The position numbers and the translations under genes are program-made. 64,000 nucleotides of DNA from Collimonas fungivorans (GTDB lineage Bacteria; Pseudomonadota; Gammaproteobacteria; Burkholderiales; Burkholderiaceae_D): the NCBI RefSeq assembly GCF_001584145.1, contig NZ_CP013232.1, positions 1,302,001 through 1,366,000 on the forward strand. Reading direction: 5' to 3'. Shown in pieces: positions 56,621 through 64,000 of this stretch. Numbering within the stretch: position 1 is the stretch's first letter; the number at the start of each line of letters is the position of its first letter. Below the pieces are notes generated by a model. The model was given only the letters and a program-made list of their open reading frames with translations. It searched no databases and was not told the DNA's origin.

Positions 56621-56632
56621 TACAGAGGCCAT

Positions 56633-57007
56633 ATGAGGACTAAGACAATATTGGTGGTGGATGACTCAGCCGTCATGCGCAAGCTGATTGAAGCAGCCCT
56701 GGCCGAGGACAACTACCAGGTCCTGCTGGCGGCGGACGGCGAAGCGGCCATGCAGCAAGCCCGCATTGCAGCGGTCGACCTGGTGCTGACAGACTGGAAT
56801 ATGCCGGCGATGGGCGGCCACCAGCTGATTCGTGCATTGCGGCAGATGGAAAATCATGGCGAGACGCCGATCCTGGTGCTTACCACCGAGGCCAGCGATG
56901 CCGAAAAAGCCGATGCGCGCGCGGCCGGCGCCAGCGGCTGGCTGAGAAAACCGATAGAACCTGCAACCTTGCTGGAAGTGGTGGCCAGCTTGCTGGATAC
57001 CGAGTAA
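56633..57007 (+). CDS. Single-domain CheY-like response regulator
   Basis: The 124-residue receiver has the Asp pair in VVDDSAVMRK, acceptor Asp54 in LTDWNMPAMGG, a Thr in LVLTTEA and Lys in WLRKPIEP. It lies between motB and cheA, where this group often has a second CheY. It is less like enteric CheY than the copy at 6770 and might be a phosphate sink or alternative motor ligand. Confidence 0.93.
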   Translation: MRTKTILVVDDSAVMRKLIEAALAEDNYQVLLAADGEAAMQQARIAAVDLVLTDWNMPAMGGHQLIRALRQMENHGETPILVLTTEASDAEKADARAAGASGWLRKPIEPATLLEVVASLLDTE

Positions 57008-57053
57008 CGCTAAGCCGACAATCAGAGCACGCAGTAAGGAGATCACGAACGAT

Positions 57054-59060
57054 ATGGATATTACCGAGTTTTACCAGACCTTCTTTGAAGAAGCGGACGA
57101 ACTGCTGGCTGAGATGGAGCAATTGCTGCTGGGGCTGGATATGGACGCGCCCGACAGCGAGCATTTGAACGCCATATTCCGCGCTGCGCATTCGATCAAG
57201 GGCGGCGCCGCTACCTTCGGTTTTGTTGCGCTGACCGATACCACGCATCTTTTGGAAAATTTACTGGACCGTGCCCGTCATCAGGAAATACGACTGCGCA
57301 AGGAAATGATCGACGCCTTTTTGGAAACCAAAGACGTGCTACAAGAACAGATAAGTGCTTACCGGGCTGGCGCTGAACCCGATCCCGACATGGTCGCGCG
57401 GATTTGCGCGGTACTGCAACAACTGGCGCAGGAGGAAAACGCAGGCGTCGGCGGCAAGGTTGCTGCGGCGGCACCTGCCTTAGCACCGGCGGCTGCACCA
57501 TTGCCCGCTGCCGCCGGCGGCGCGCAGCTGCGGGTGCGTTTTTCCGGGATATCCGAGAGCGACCGCAAGCTGTTGAGTGCGGAACTGGAAAACCTGGGCG
57601 AAGTGGTGGCGCAGACGCAAGGCGAGGACAGCCTGACCTTGTGGCTGGAAACCAGCTGCGAGGCGGACGACATCATCGCCGTGTGCTGTTTCATCATCGA
57701 CATCGACCAGATTGATATCATGCAGGAAGCGGCGGCGCAGCCGCCAGCCGAGCCGGTGGCGGCGGTAGCTGCAGAATCGGCGCCGGCAAAGGTGATTGCG
57801 ATCGCCGCTGCCGCGGCATTGCCGAAAGCCGCCGCGGCGGCAGCCATTCCGGTCGCACCTCCGGCGGCCAAGGAATCCGGCTCGATTCGCGTCGATGTGG
57901 AAAAGGTCGACCAGATCATCAACCTGGTAGGAGAACTGGTGATCACCCAGTCGATGCTGGCGCAGACCGCGGCGACGCTGGATCCGGTGCTGCATGAGCG
58001 CCTGCTGAACGGCATGGGACAGCTCGAACGCAACGCCCGCGATTTGCAGGAATCGGTGATGTCGATCCGCATGATGCAGATGGATTATGTATTCAGCCGC
58101 TTTCCGCGCCTGGTCAGGGACTTGGCCGACAAGCTTGGCAAGCAGGTGCAGCTGGTGACTTTCGGCAAAGCCACGGAACTCGACAAAAGCCTGATCGAAC
58201 GCATCATCGATCCCTTGACCCATCTGGTGCGCAACAGCCTGGACCATGGCATCGAAAAGCCTGAGCAGCGCATCGCCGCCGGCAAAGATCCGGTCGGCGA
58301 GCTGCTGTTGTCGGCCCAGCACCAGGGCGGCAATATCGTGATTGAAGTCAGCGATGACGGCGCCGGCCTGAACCGGGAAAAAATCCTGGCCAAGGCGATA
58401 CAGCAAGGCATGGCCATCAGCGACACGATCAGCGACGACGAAGTCTGGCAGCTGATTTTTGCTCCCGGTTTTTCCACAGCTGAAAAAATCACCGATGTTT
58501 CGGGACGGGGCGTCGGCATGGATGTGGTCAAGCGCAATATCCAGGAAATGGGCGGCCATGTCGAAATCGTATCGCGCCAGGGCAACGGCACGACCACCAG
58601 GATCGTATTGCCGCTGACACTGGCGATCCTGGACGGCATGTCGGTCAAGGTCGGCAATGAAGTCTACATCCTGCCTCTGAATTACGTGATCGAATCGCTG
58701 CAGCCGCGCGCCGCGGACATCCATTCCGTGAGCAATGAAGAACAGGTCCTGCACGTGCGCGGCGAGTATCTGCCATTGACGGAATTGCATCGTGTATTCA
58801 GCGTGGCCGACGCGCGTACCGATCCTACCCAAGGCATCGTGGTGATTTTGCACGGCGAGGGAAAACGTTTCGCTTTGCTGGTGGACCAGCTGGTCGGACA
58901 ACATCAGGTGGTGGTGAAAAACCTGGAAACCAACTATCGCAAAGTCCCGGGAATTTCCGCCGCCACCATCCTCGGCGATGGCAGCGTCGCCCTGATTGTC
59001 GATGTCGGCGCGCTGCAGCGCACCGGCCGTGAGAAAGCGCCGCTGCTGGCAGCCGCTTAG
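57054..59060 (+). CDS. cheA: Chemotaxis histidine kinase CheA
   Basis: CheA phosphorylates CheY and CheB in response to receptors. The 668-residue protein has HPt domain P1 with His46 (FRAAHSIKGGAATFGF), a P2 region flanked by Ala-rich linkers, dimerisation helices (VDQIINLVGELVITQSMLAQ), the ATPase P4 (HLVRNSLDHGIEKPEQR, DDGAGLNREKI, GRGVGMDVVKRN) and a CheW-like P5. All key residues are present. Confidence 0.98.
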   Translation: MDITEFYQTFFEEADELLAEMEQLLLGLDMDAPDSEHLNAIFRAAHSIKGGAATFGFVALTDTTHLLENLLDRARHQEIRLRKEMIDAFLETKDVLQEQISAYRAGAEPDPDMVARICAVLQQLAQEENAGVGGKVAAAAPALAPAAAPLPAAAGGAQLRVRFSGISESDRKLLSAELENLGEVVAQTQGEDSLTLWLETSCEADDIIAVCCFIIDIDQIDIMQEAAAQPPAEPVAAVAAESAPAKVIAIAAAAALPKAAAAAAIPVAPPAAKESGSIRVDVEKVDQIINLVGELVITQSMLAQTAATLDPVLHERLLNGMGQLERNARDLQESVMSIRMMQMDYVFSRFPRLVRDLADKLGKQVQLVTFGKATELDKSLIERIIDPLTHLVRNSLDHGIEKPEQRIAAGKDPVGELLLSAQHQGGNIVIEVSDDGAGLNREKILAKAIQQGMAISDTISDDEVWQLIFAPGFSTAEKITDVSGRGVGMDVVKRNIQEMGGHVEIVSRQGNGTTTRIVLPLTLAILDGMSVKVGNEVYILPLNYVIESLQPRAADIHSVSNEEQVLHVRGEYLPLTELHRVFSVADARTDPTQGIVVILHGEGKRFALLVDQLVGQHQVVVKNLETNYRKVPGISAATILGDGSVALIVDVGALQRTGREKAPLLAAA

Positions 59061-59085
59061 GACATCTTGAAAGAAGAGGAATCAA

Positions 59086-59586
59086 ATGGACAATGATCGC
59101 AATAAACTCCTGGCTGGACAGGATGAGTCGGAAGGACAGAAATTCCTGGTGTTCACGCTGGGCAGCGAAGAGTACGGCATCGACATCCTGAAAGTGCAGG
59201 AAATCCGCGATTACGAAGCGGTGACGCGGATTGCCCATGCACCTGAATTCATCAAGGGTGTGACCAACCTGCGCGGCATCATCGTACCTATCGTCGACCT
59301 GCGCATCAAGTTTCGTCTCGAAAATATCCAGTACAACCACCAGACCGTTGTGATCATCCTGAATGTCGCCCAGCGTGTGGTTGGCATATTGGTGGATGGC
59401 GTATCCGATGTGCTGACTTTGGGCCGCGATGAAATCAAGCCGCCTCCAGAATTCGGCGCAGCCTTGTCGGCGGAATATCTCAGCGGCCTGGGCACGGTAG
59501 GGCAGCGCATGCTGATTCTGATCGATATAGAAAAACTCATGTGCAGCGCAGACATGGCTTTGTTTGACTCCGCTGAACTTGTCTGA
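59086..59586 (+). CDS. cheW: Chemotaxis adaptor CheW (second copy)
   Basis: This 166-residue CheW follows cheA by 25 bases: [60 protein letters not shown] and [18 protein letters not shown]. In related genomes a receptor and cheR follow cheW; here a transposase-derived ORF follows instead. Confidence 0.97.
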   Translation: MDNDRNKLLAGQDESEGQKFLVFTLGSEEYGIDILKVQEIRDYEAVTRIAHAPEFIKGVTNLRGIIVPIVDLRIKFRLENIQYNHQTVVIILNVAQRVVGILVDGVSDVLTLGRDEIKPPPEFGAALSAEYLSGLGTVGQRMLILIDIEKLMCSADMALFDSAELV

Positions 59587-59622
59587 GGTGAGGACAGGGT
59601 AGGCAACGACAGGAAATTAAAG

Positions 59623-60075
59623 ATGAAACTTAGAGATAGCCAATGGCAAAAACTGGAGCCTTTGTTGATAGGAAAGCAGGGCGATCCTGGCGCCAAGGGC
59701 CGGGACAATCGCTTGTTTATCGATGCAGTGCTTTGGATCATCAGCAATAAATCCATCTGGCGCAGCCTGCCTGCCGAGTTCGGCAAATGGAATACCACGT
59801 ATATGCGCTTCAGGCGATGGAACGAGTGCGACGTCTGGCGCCAGCTGGAGCAAGACATGTACGACGATCCGTTGCTGAAATCCATGTTCCACGAGATCGT
59901 GGCGTATGGCGACAAGCAGACCGGGCGCATCAAGCAAAGGCTGGCGCGGCGCGCAAACAAGCTGGTTTACAACTCATCCCTCGGCAAGGCCGGCGGCGCC
60001 AGGAAAAATTCGCCGGGCGTGGACGAATCGACGTCGCACTGGGTTGGGCTGGTGATGAGAGGCTCGGCTATTTGA
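59623..60075 (+). CDS. IS5-type transposase-derived protein (DUF4096 N-domain)
   Basis: The 150-residue product begins like the N-terminal domain of IS5-group transposases: SQWQKLEPLLIGKQGDPGAK, GRDNRLFIDAVLWIISNKSI, WRSLPAEFGKWNTTYMRFRR. After about residue 80 it leaves the family and becomes basic (IKQRLARRANKLV), with no DDE catalytic motif. It has a plausible RBS (AGGAAATTAAAG) and an intact frame. No terminal inverted repeats were found around it. It is either a decayed remnant or a domesticated DNA-binding protein. Confidence 0.75.
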   Translation: MKLRDSQWQKLEPLLIGKQGDPGAKGRDNRLFIDAVLWIISNKSIWRSLPAEFGKWNTTYMRFRRWNECDVWRQLEQDMYDDPLLKSMFHEIVAYGDKQTGRIKQRLARRANKLVYNSSLGKAGGARKNSPGVDESTSHWVGLVMRGSAI

Positions 60076-60230
60076 GCGACGCCGGAAACCTGAATTTTGA
60101 AATAAAAATGTAGAAAGACAGTCCCGACAAACTCGTGATTTGCCGTTCAAGAAAGTCAGACGACGTCCGTTAATACAGTAAACGGATGGCCTGCCTGGCC
60201 AATGATAGAAGCAAATATTCTGAGGATGTT

Positions 60231-63104
60231 ATGAACAAGGAACTGTCTGCCGGATATTCATTGTCGGTGATCGCGATGGCTGTATCGGTCATGATTTCGG
60301 GTTGCGGCGGCGGAGGAGGCGGCAGCAGTAATCCGAGCCCTCCCGCTCCCGCGGTGCCGACCACGCCGCCTGTCGTGACGCCTCCCGCGCCTGACAACAA
60401 CAGCGGCAATGCCATCACACCGCCGGTAGTGACGCCGCCAGTGCTGCCGCCGCCGATGCTCAACGTACTCGATCCCAGCAATCTCCAGGCCGCCCGCGCC
60501 CAGGGCATGACCGGCGCCGGTGTCACGGTCGGCGTGGTCGATACCGACTTCGATGTCAGCGATACCCAGCTGGCCGGACGCATCAGCAAGACCGTCTACA
60601 GCAGCGGCGGCGCCAACGGCAACATGCACGGCACGGAAGTGGCGCAGGCCCTGGCCGGCAGTACCCTGGGCGTGGCTCCCGGCGTCTTCGTGCAGGCCGC
60701 GGCGGCCGGCACCACCGGCAATAGCCTGCTGCTCAATAACCAGATCTACCAGGACCTGTTCGCCAAGGGCGTACGGATCTTCAACCAGTCCAACGGCATC
60801 AGCGCCACCGGCGCCTCGGTCGGCCAGGCGCTGGCCCTGCATGGTTTGTACCAGCCCTATGTGGCGCAGCAAGGACTGTTCATCTGGTCCACCGGCAATG
60901 ACGGCGCGGCGCAACCGAATCTGAACGCCAGCCTGCCATCCCTGTTCGGCGATCTGCAAAGCGGCTGGCTGGCGGTCACCGCGGTCAACGCCGCCGGCGG
61001 CAGCAATGGTTATAGCGCCAGCGATACCGTGCCGGGGGTCATTTCCAGCTACGCCAACCGCTGCGGCGTGGCCGCCAACTGGTGCCTGGCGGCGGCCGGC
61101 GATTTCATCTCCAGCAGCAGCGGCACGCGGGTCTTCGGCACCTCGTTTGCGGCGCCGGCGGTGAGCGGCGCGGCAGCCCTGGTGCAGCAGGCCTATCCCT
61201 GGATGAACGCCGACCTGATCCGCCAGACCATCCTGTCGACGGCGACCGACATGCACTATACCGCCACCTACGGCTGGGGCTTGCTGAACGCCAGCAAGGC
61301 GGTCAACGGCCCGGCGCTGTTCGATGCACGGTTGGCGCTGGGGCCGAATGTGAACATCGCCTTCGATAACGTTTCCTCGGTGTTCAAGAACGATATTGGC
61401 GGCGACGCCGGCTTGAACAAGAGCGGCAGCGGGCAACTGACCCTGGCCGGCGCCAATACCTACCAGGGCGCCAGCAATGTGCTGGGCGGCAGGCTGAACA
61501 TCACCGGCTCGGTGGCTTCCAGCGTCAATGTCAGCGCACTGGGCCGGCTAGGCGGCGATGGCGGCCGCATCCATGGCAATGTCAACAATAATGGCCGGGT
61601 CGACAACAGCGGTGCCGGCCTTACCATCGCCGGCAACTACGTCGCCACGCCGGGGGCGGTGCTGGCGAACCAGCTCAACAGCAGCTTGACGGTGGGCGGC
61701 GCGGCGATCCTGGGCAATTCGCACCTGGTCGCCACCACCCCCGGCGGCAGCACGGATCCATCCGGCTATGTAACGCAGCAGGTGGGGGTGAGCGGCAAGG
61801 TGCTCACCGCAGCAGGCGGGGTCAGCGGCCAGTTCAGCGAGGTCAGCTTCGAGGCCGATGGCGTCAGTTTTACGCCGGGCGTGTTCATTGCGGCGAACTT
61901 GTCCTACCAGGCCAGGGAAGTGGACCTGCATATCAGCCGCACCAATGTCGCCACCATGGCTGCGGCTGCGTTTAAAGGGGATGCCACCCGCAATAATGCG
62001 GCAGCCAACCTCGAGACCGGACTGCAGGCGGCGGACCAGATGGTCGCCAGCGGCAAGGTGACGGGGACCAACGGGACATTCCTGGCCAGTGCGGCTGCCC
62101 TGCAGAAGAGCGCCAGCGTCGCGGTGGCAGGACAGGTGCTCGACAGCCTGTCGGGACAGATCCACGCCTCGGCCCAGGCGCTCACTTTCCAGCAGTCGCA
62201 GACATTGAATCGCGACCTGGGCAATCGGCTGGCGGCTTTGGGCAACCAGGCGGAAGGACAGGACGGCGCCGGCTTGTGGGTCAGCGCCATCGGCGCCTCG
62301 GGCAAGCTGAACCAGAGCGGCTATGCCAGCGGCGACACGTCGTTATGGGGCGGGCAGTTCGGCGTCGATACCCGGCTCGGTACACACACCATCGTCGGCG
62401 CGGCGCTGGCGTATGCGGACAGCAAGGCCAGTTTCGACCGCCTCGGCGGCCAGGGCAAGGGGCACAGTACCGGCGTCTCGCTGTATGGCCGTCATGGCTT
62501 CGGCGACGGCGGCGCTTATGTGTCGGGCCGGGCCGGGGTGGCCAGCATCGACAGCACGGTGACGCGCACGGCGCTGATCGGCAATACCGAGCAGGACCTG
62601 GGCGCCAGCCACACCGATAGCCTGTGGTCGGCCTATATGGAGGGCGGTTATGGACTGCCGCTGTCGGCGGACCTGCGGCTGACGCCCTATGCCGGCCTGG
62701 CCTACGACCGTCTCAAGCGCGGCGGTTTTACGGAAAGCGGCGGAGTGTTCGGCTTGACGGCCGAGAGCCAGGTCTACAAACAAACAGCGGGGTTGCTGGG
62801 GGTGCGCGGCGAGAGCCGTTTCCAATGGGCTGGCGGCATGAGTGTGCTGCAGGCATACGCGGCGTGGCAGCATGCGTTCAGCGAGGGCAGCCTGGATTTC
62901 GGGGCGGCGTATGTGGGAGCGCCGGCGGCGCGCTTCACGGTGCAGGGGATAGGGCTGGCGCGCAGCAGCGGCTGGGCGGGACTGGGCTTGAGTACGACGG
63001 TCGACAGCCGCTGGGGCTGGTACCTGAACTACGATGCGCAGCTGGGCAATGGCGGGTTGCGCAACAACATGCTGGCGCTGGGGCTGCGCTTCAGGCTCGA
63101 TTGA
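60231..63104 (+). CDS. Lipidated subtilase autotransporter (SphB1/NalP type)
   Basis: The 957-residue protein starts with a lipoprotein signal (MISGC, Cys25) followed by six glycines and a Pro-rich linker (35-76). The S8 serine protease domain has Asp104 (GVVDTDFDVS), His133 (NMHGTEVAQ) and Ser305 (FGTSFAAPAVSG). A passenger repeat of the autotransporter-associated type follows (LTLAGANTYQGASNVLGGRL), then a C-terminal beta-barrel (about 690-957) ending LRFRLD. It should be exported to the cell surface and may process surface proteins. The ATG 60231 is chosen over 60186 because it places the signal correctly. It is unrelated to flagella. Confidence 0.92.
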   Translation: MNKELSAGYSLSVIAMAVSVMISGCGGGGGGSSNPSPPAPAVPTTPPVVTPPAPDNNSGNAITPPVVTPPVLPPPMLNVLDPSNLQAARAQGMTGAGVTVGVVDTDFDVSDTQLAGRISKTVYSSGGANGNMHGTEVAQALAGSTLGVAPGVFVQAAAAGTTGNSLLLNNQIYQDLFAKGVRIFNQSNGISATGASVGQALALHGLYQPYVAQQGLFIWSTGNDGAAQPNLNASLPSLFGDLQSGWLAVTAVNAAGGSNGYSASDTVPGVISSYANRCGVAANWCLAAAGDFISSSSGTRVFGTSFAAPAVSGAAALVQQAYPWMNADLIRQTILSTATDMHYTATYGWGLLNASKAVNGPALFDARLALGPNVNIAFDNVSSVFKNDIGGDAGLNKSGSGQLTLAGANTYQGASNVLGGRLNITGSVASSVNVSALGRLGGDGGRIHGNVNNNGRVDNSGAGLTIAGNYVATPGAVLANQLNSSLTVGGAAILGNSHLVATTPGGSTDPSGYVTQQVGVSGKVLTAAGGVSGQFSEVSFEADGVSFTPGVFIAANLSYQAREVDLHISRTNVATMAAAAFKGDATRNNAAANLETGLQAADQMVASGKVTGTNGTFLASAAALQKSASVAVAGQVLDSLSGQIHASAQALTFQQSQTLNRDLGNRLAALGNQAEGQDGAGLWVSAIGASGKLNQSGYASGDTSLWGGQFGVDTRLGTHTIVGAALAYADSKASFDRLGGQGKGHSTGVSLYGRHGFGDGGAYVSGRAGVASIDSTVTRTALIGNTEQDLGASHTDSLWSAYMEGGYGLPLSADLRLTPYAGLAYDRLKRGGFTESGGVFGLTAESQVYKQTAGLLGVRGESRFQWAGGMSVLQAYAAWQHAFSEGSLDFGAAYVGAPAARFTVQGIGLARSSGWAGLGLSTTVDSRWGWYLNYDAQLGNGGLRNNMLALGLRFRLD

Positions 63105-63145
63105 TGTACCTGAACGGCGCCCGATGGCAAGGACGCCGGGTGTTT

Positions 63146-64000
63146 TTACTCTGTTTGCACCGGCGTCAATACTTCACGGCTGCCGTTGTGCGCCACCGAA
63201 GAAACAATTCCTGCCGACTCCATCTGCTCCACCAGCCGCGCGGCGCGATTGTAGCCGACGCGGAATTGCCGCTGCACCGATGAAATCGAAGCGCGCCGGG
63301 TACGCACCACAAACGCCACGGCTTCGTCGTACAGCGGATCGGCCTCGACGTCCTGGCTGTCGCCCAGCAGGTCTGTACTGGCACCTTCGGCAGGGACGCC
63401 GGCCAGGATCGCTTCTTCGTATTCGGGTTCGCCGAACTGCTTCAGGTGTTCGACTACCCGGTGCACTTCCGCATCCGAGACAAAAGCGCCATGCACGCGT
63501 TGCGGATAACCCGATCCCGGCGGCAGGAACAGCATGTCGCCGTGGCCGAGCAAGGCTTCGGCGCCCATCTGGTCGAGGATGGTCCTGGAATCGATCTTGG
63601 ACGATACCTGGAACGCAACCCGGGTCGGGATATTGGCCTTGATCAGGCCGGTGATGACATCGACCGAAGGCCGTTGCGTCGCCAGGATCAGGTGGATGCC
63701 GGCGGCCCGGGCTTTTTGCGCCAGGCGCGCGATCAGCTCTTCGATTTTCTTGCCAGTCACCATCATCAGGTCCGCCAGCTCGTCGATGATGACCACGATC
63801 AGCGGCAGGGTGGATAACGGTTCCGGTGCATCGGGAGTAAGCGAGAATGGGTTGCTGACTTTCTTGCCGCGCATTTCGCCGTCGCGGATTTTCTGGTTGA
63901 ATCCGGCCAGGTTACGCACTCCGAGCGCGGACATCAGGCGGTAGCGCTTGTCCATCTCGGCCACGCACCAGGTCAGCGCATTGGATGCCAGTTTCATGTC
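63146..64000 (-). CDS. ftsK: DNA translocase FtsK, C-terminal part (runs off the window)
   Basis: Only the C-terminal part is in the window; the gene continues beyond base 64000. Visible are the motor segment with Walker B ([19 protein letters not shown]), [40 protein letters not shown], and the gamma domain ([40 protein letters not shown]) that reads KOPS sites. FtsK pumps chromosomal DNA at the septum and activates XerCD. It converges with the autotransporter gene, 41 bases away. Confidence 0.95.
   Translation of the reverse strand, partial: DMKLASNALTWCVAEMDKRYRLMSALGVRNLAGFNQKIRDGEMRGKKVSNPFSLTPDAPEPLSTLPLIVVIIDELADLMMVTGKKIEELIARLAQKARAAGIHLILATQRPSVDVITGLIKANIPTRVAFQVSSKIDSRTILDQMGAEALLGHGDMLFLPPGSGYPQRVHGAFVSDAEVHRVVEHLKQFGEPEYEEAILAGVPAEGASTDLLGDSQDVEADPLYDEAVAFVVRTRRASISSVQRQFRVGYNRAARLVEQMESAGIVSSVAHNGSREVLTPVQTE

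Noticed and set aside
54821..56632. 603-codon minus-strand open frame opposite motA and motB
   Set aside because: Shadow frame; translation is His/Gln/Arg-rich and both plus-strand genes are certain.
59587..60230. Complete insertion sequence around the transposase-derived ORF
   Set aside because: No terminal inverted repeats or target duplication found, and its surroundings do not share the TIR of the element at 52532.
1..64000. CRISPR arrays, tRNA, rRNA or prophage genes
   Set aside because: No spaced direct-repeat arrays, no tRNA cloverleaf or rRNA sequence noticed, and no phage structural or integrase genes.

Overview
The window is a nearly uninterrupted flagellar and chemotaxis island from a GC-rich betaproteobacterium. 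FlhDC master regulators, a Burkholderiales-like gene order, a YcgR-type brake, a FlhF with a long C-terminal tail and a proteobacterial FtsK tail point to the Oxalobacteraceae (Collimonas, Herbaspirillum or Janthinobacterium type). The family assignment is inference from content and order; no rRNA or tRNA is present to confirm it.

Layout. 0-2 kb: a Cache-domain chemoreceptor on the minus strand. 2.3-7.8 kb: receptor, cheR, cheD, cheB, cheY, cheZ. 8-15.8 kb: flhB, flhA, flhF, flhG, fliA and a FlhE-like secreted protein. 15.8-17.4 kb (minus): flgA, flgM, flgN. 17.6-28.7 kb: a small XRE-type regulator, then flgBCDEFGHIJKL. 28.7-29.2 kb (minus): a PagP-like outer-membrane barrel. 29.3-40.5 kb (minus): fliFGHIJKLMNOPQR. 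40.9-47.3 kb: fliE, a PilZ-type brake, fliC, flaG, fliD, fliS, fliT, a second FliK-like protein and a FlhB C-domain-like protein. 47.5-53.5 kb: a NarL-type response regulator, cheW, a receptor, a membrane histidine kinase, a nested-palindrome MITE-like element and a receiver-HPt protein. 53.7-59.6 kb: flhDC, motAB, a CheY-like protein, cheA, cheW. 59.6-64 kb: a transposase-derived ORF, a lipidated subtilase autotransporter and the 3' end of ftsK (minus, running off the window).

How it works together. FlhD4C2 should switch on hook-basal-body genes. FliA, held by FlgM until the hook is finished, should then switch on late genes. Good sigma-28 promoter matches stand upstream of flgM, flgK and fliC. 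Two CheW, one CheA, CheR/CheB/CheD, two CheY-like proteins, CheZ and three receptors form a full chemotaxis pathway, with MotAB as stator.

Notable points. Three core genes (cheB, flgL, fliP) each carry a single-base loss in a short homopolymer, which looks more like sequence error than true decay but needs checking. FlhG has lost its Walker A lysines. FlhF has an unexplained tail of about 400 residues. A perfect-TIR palindromic element with a probable CTAG target duplication lies between a kinase and its likely partner just upstream of flhDC. The usual flhDC-motAB-cheYAW-receptor-cheRDB series is split into two distant blocks.
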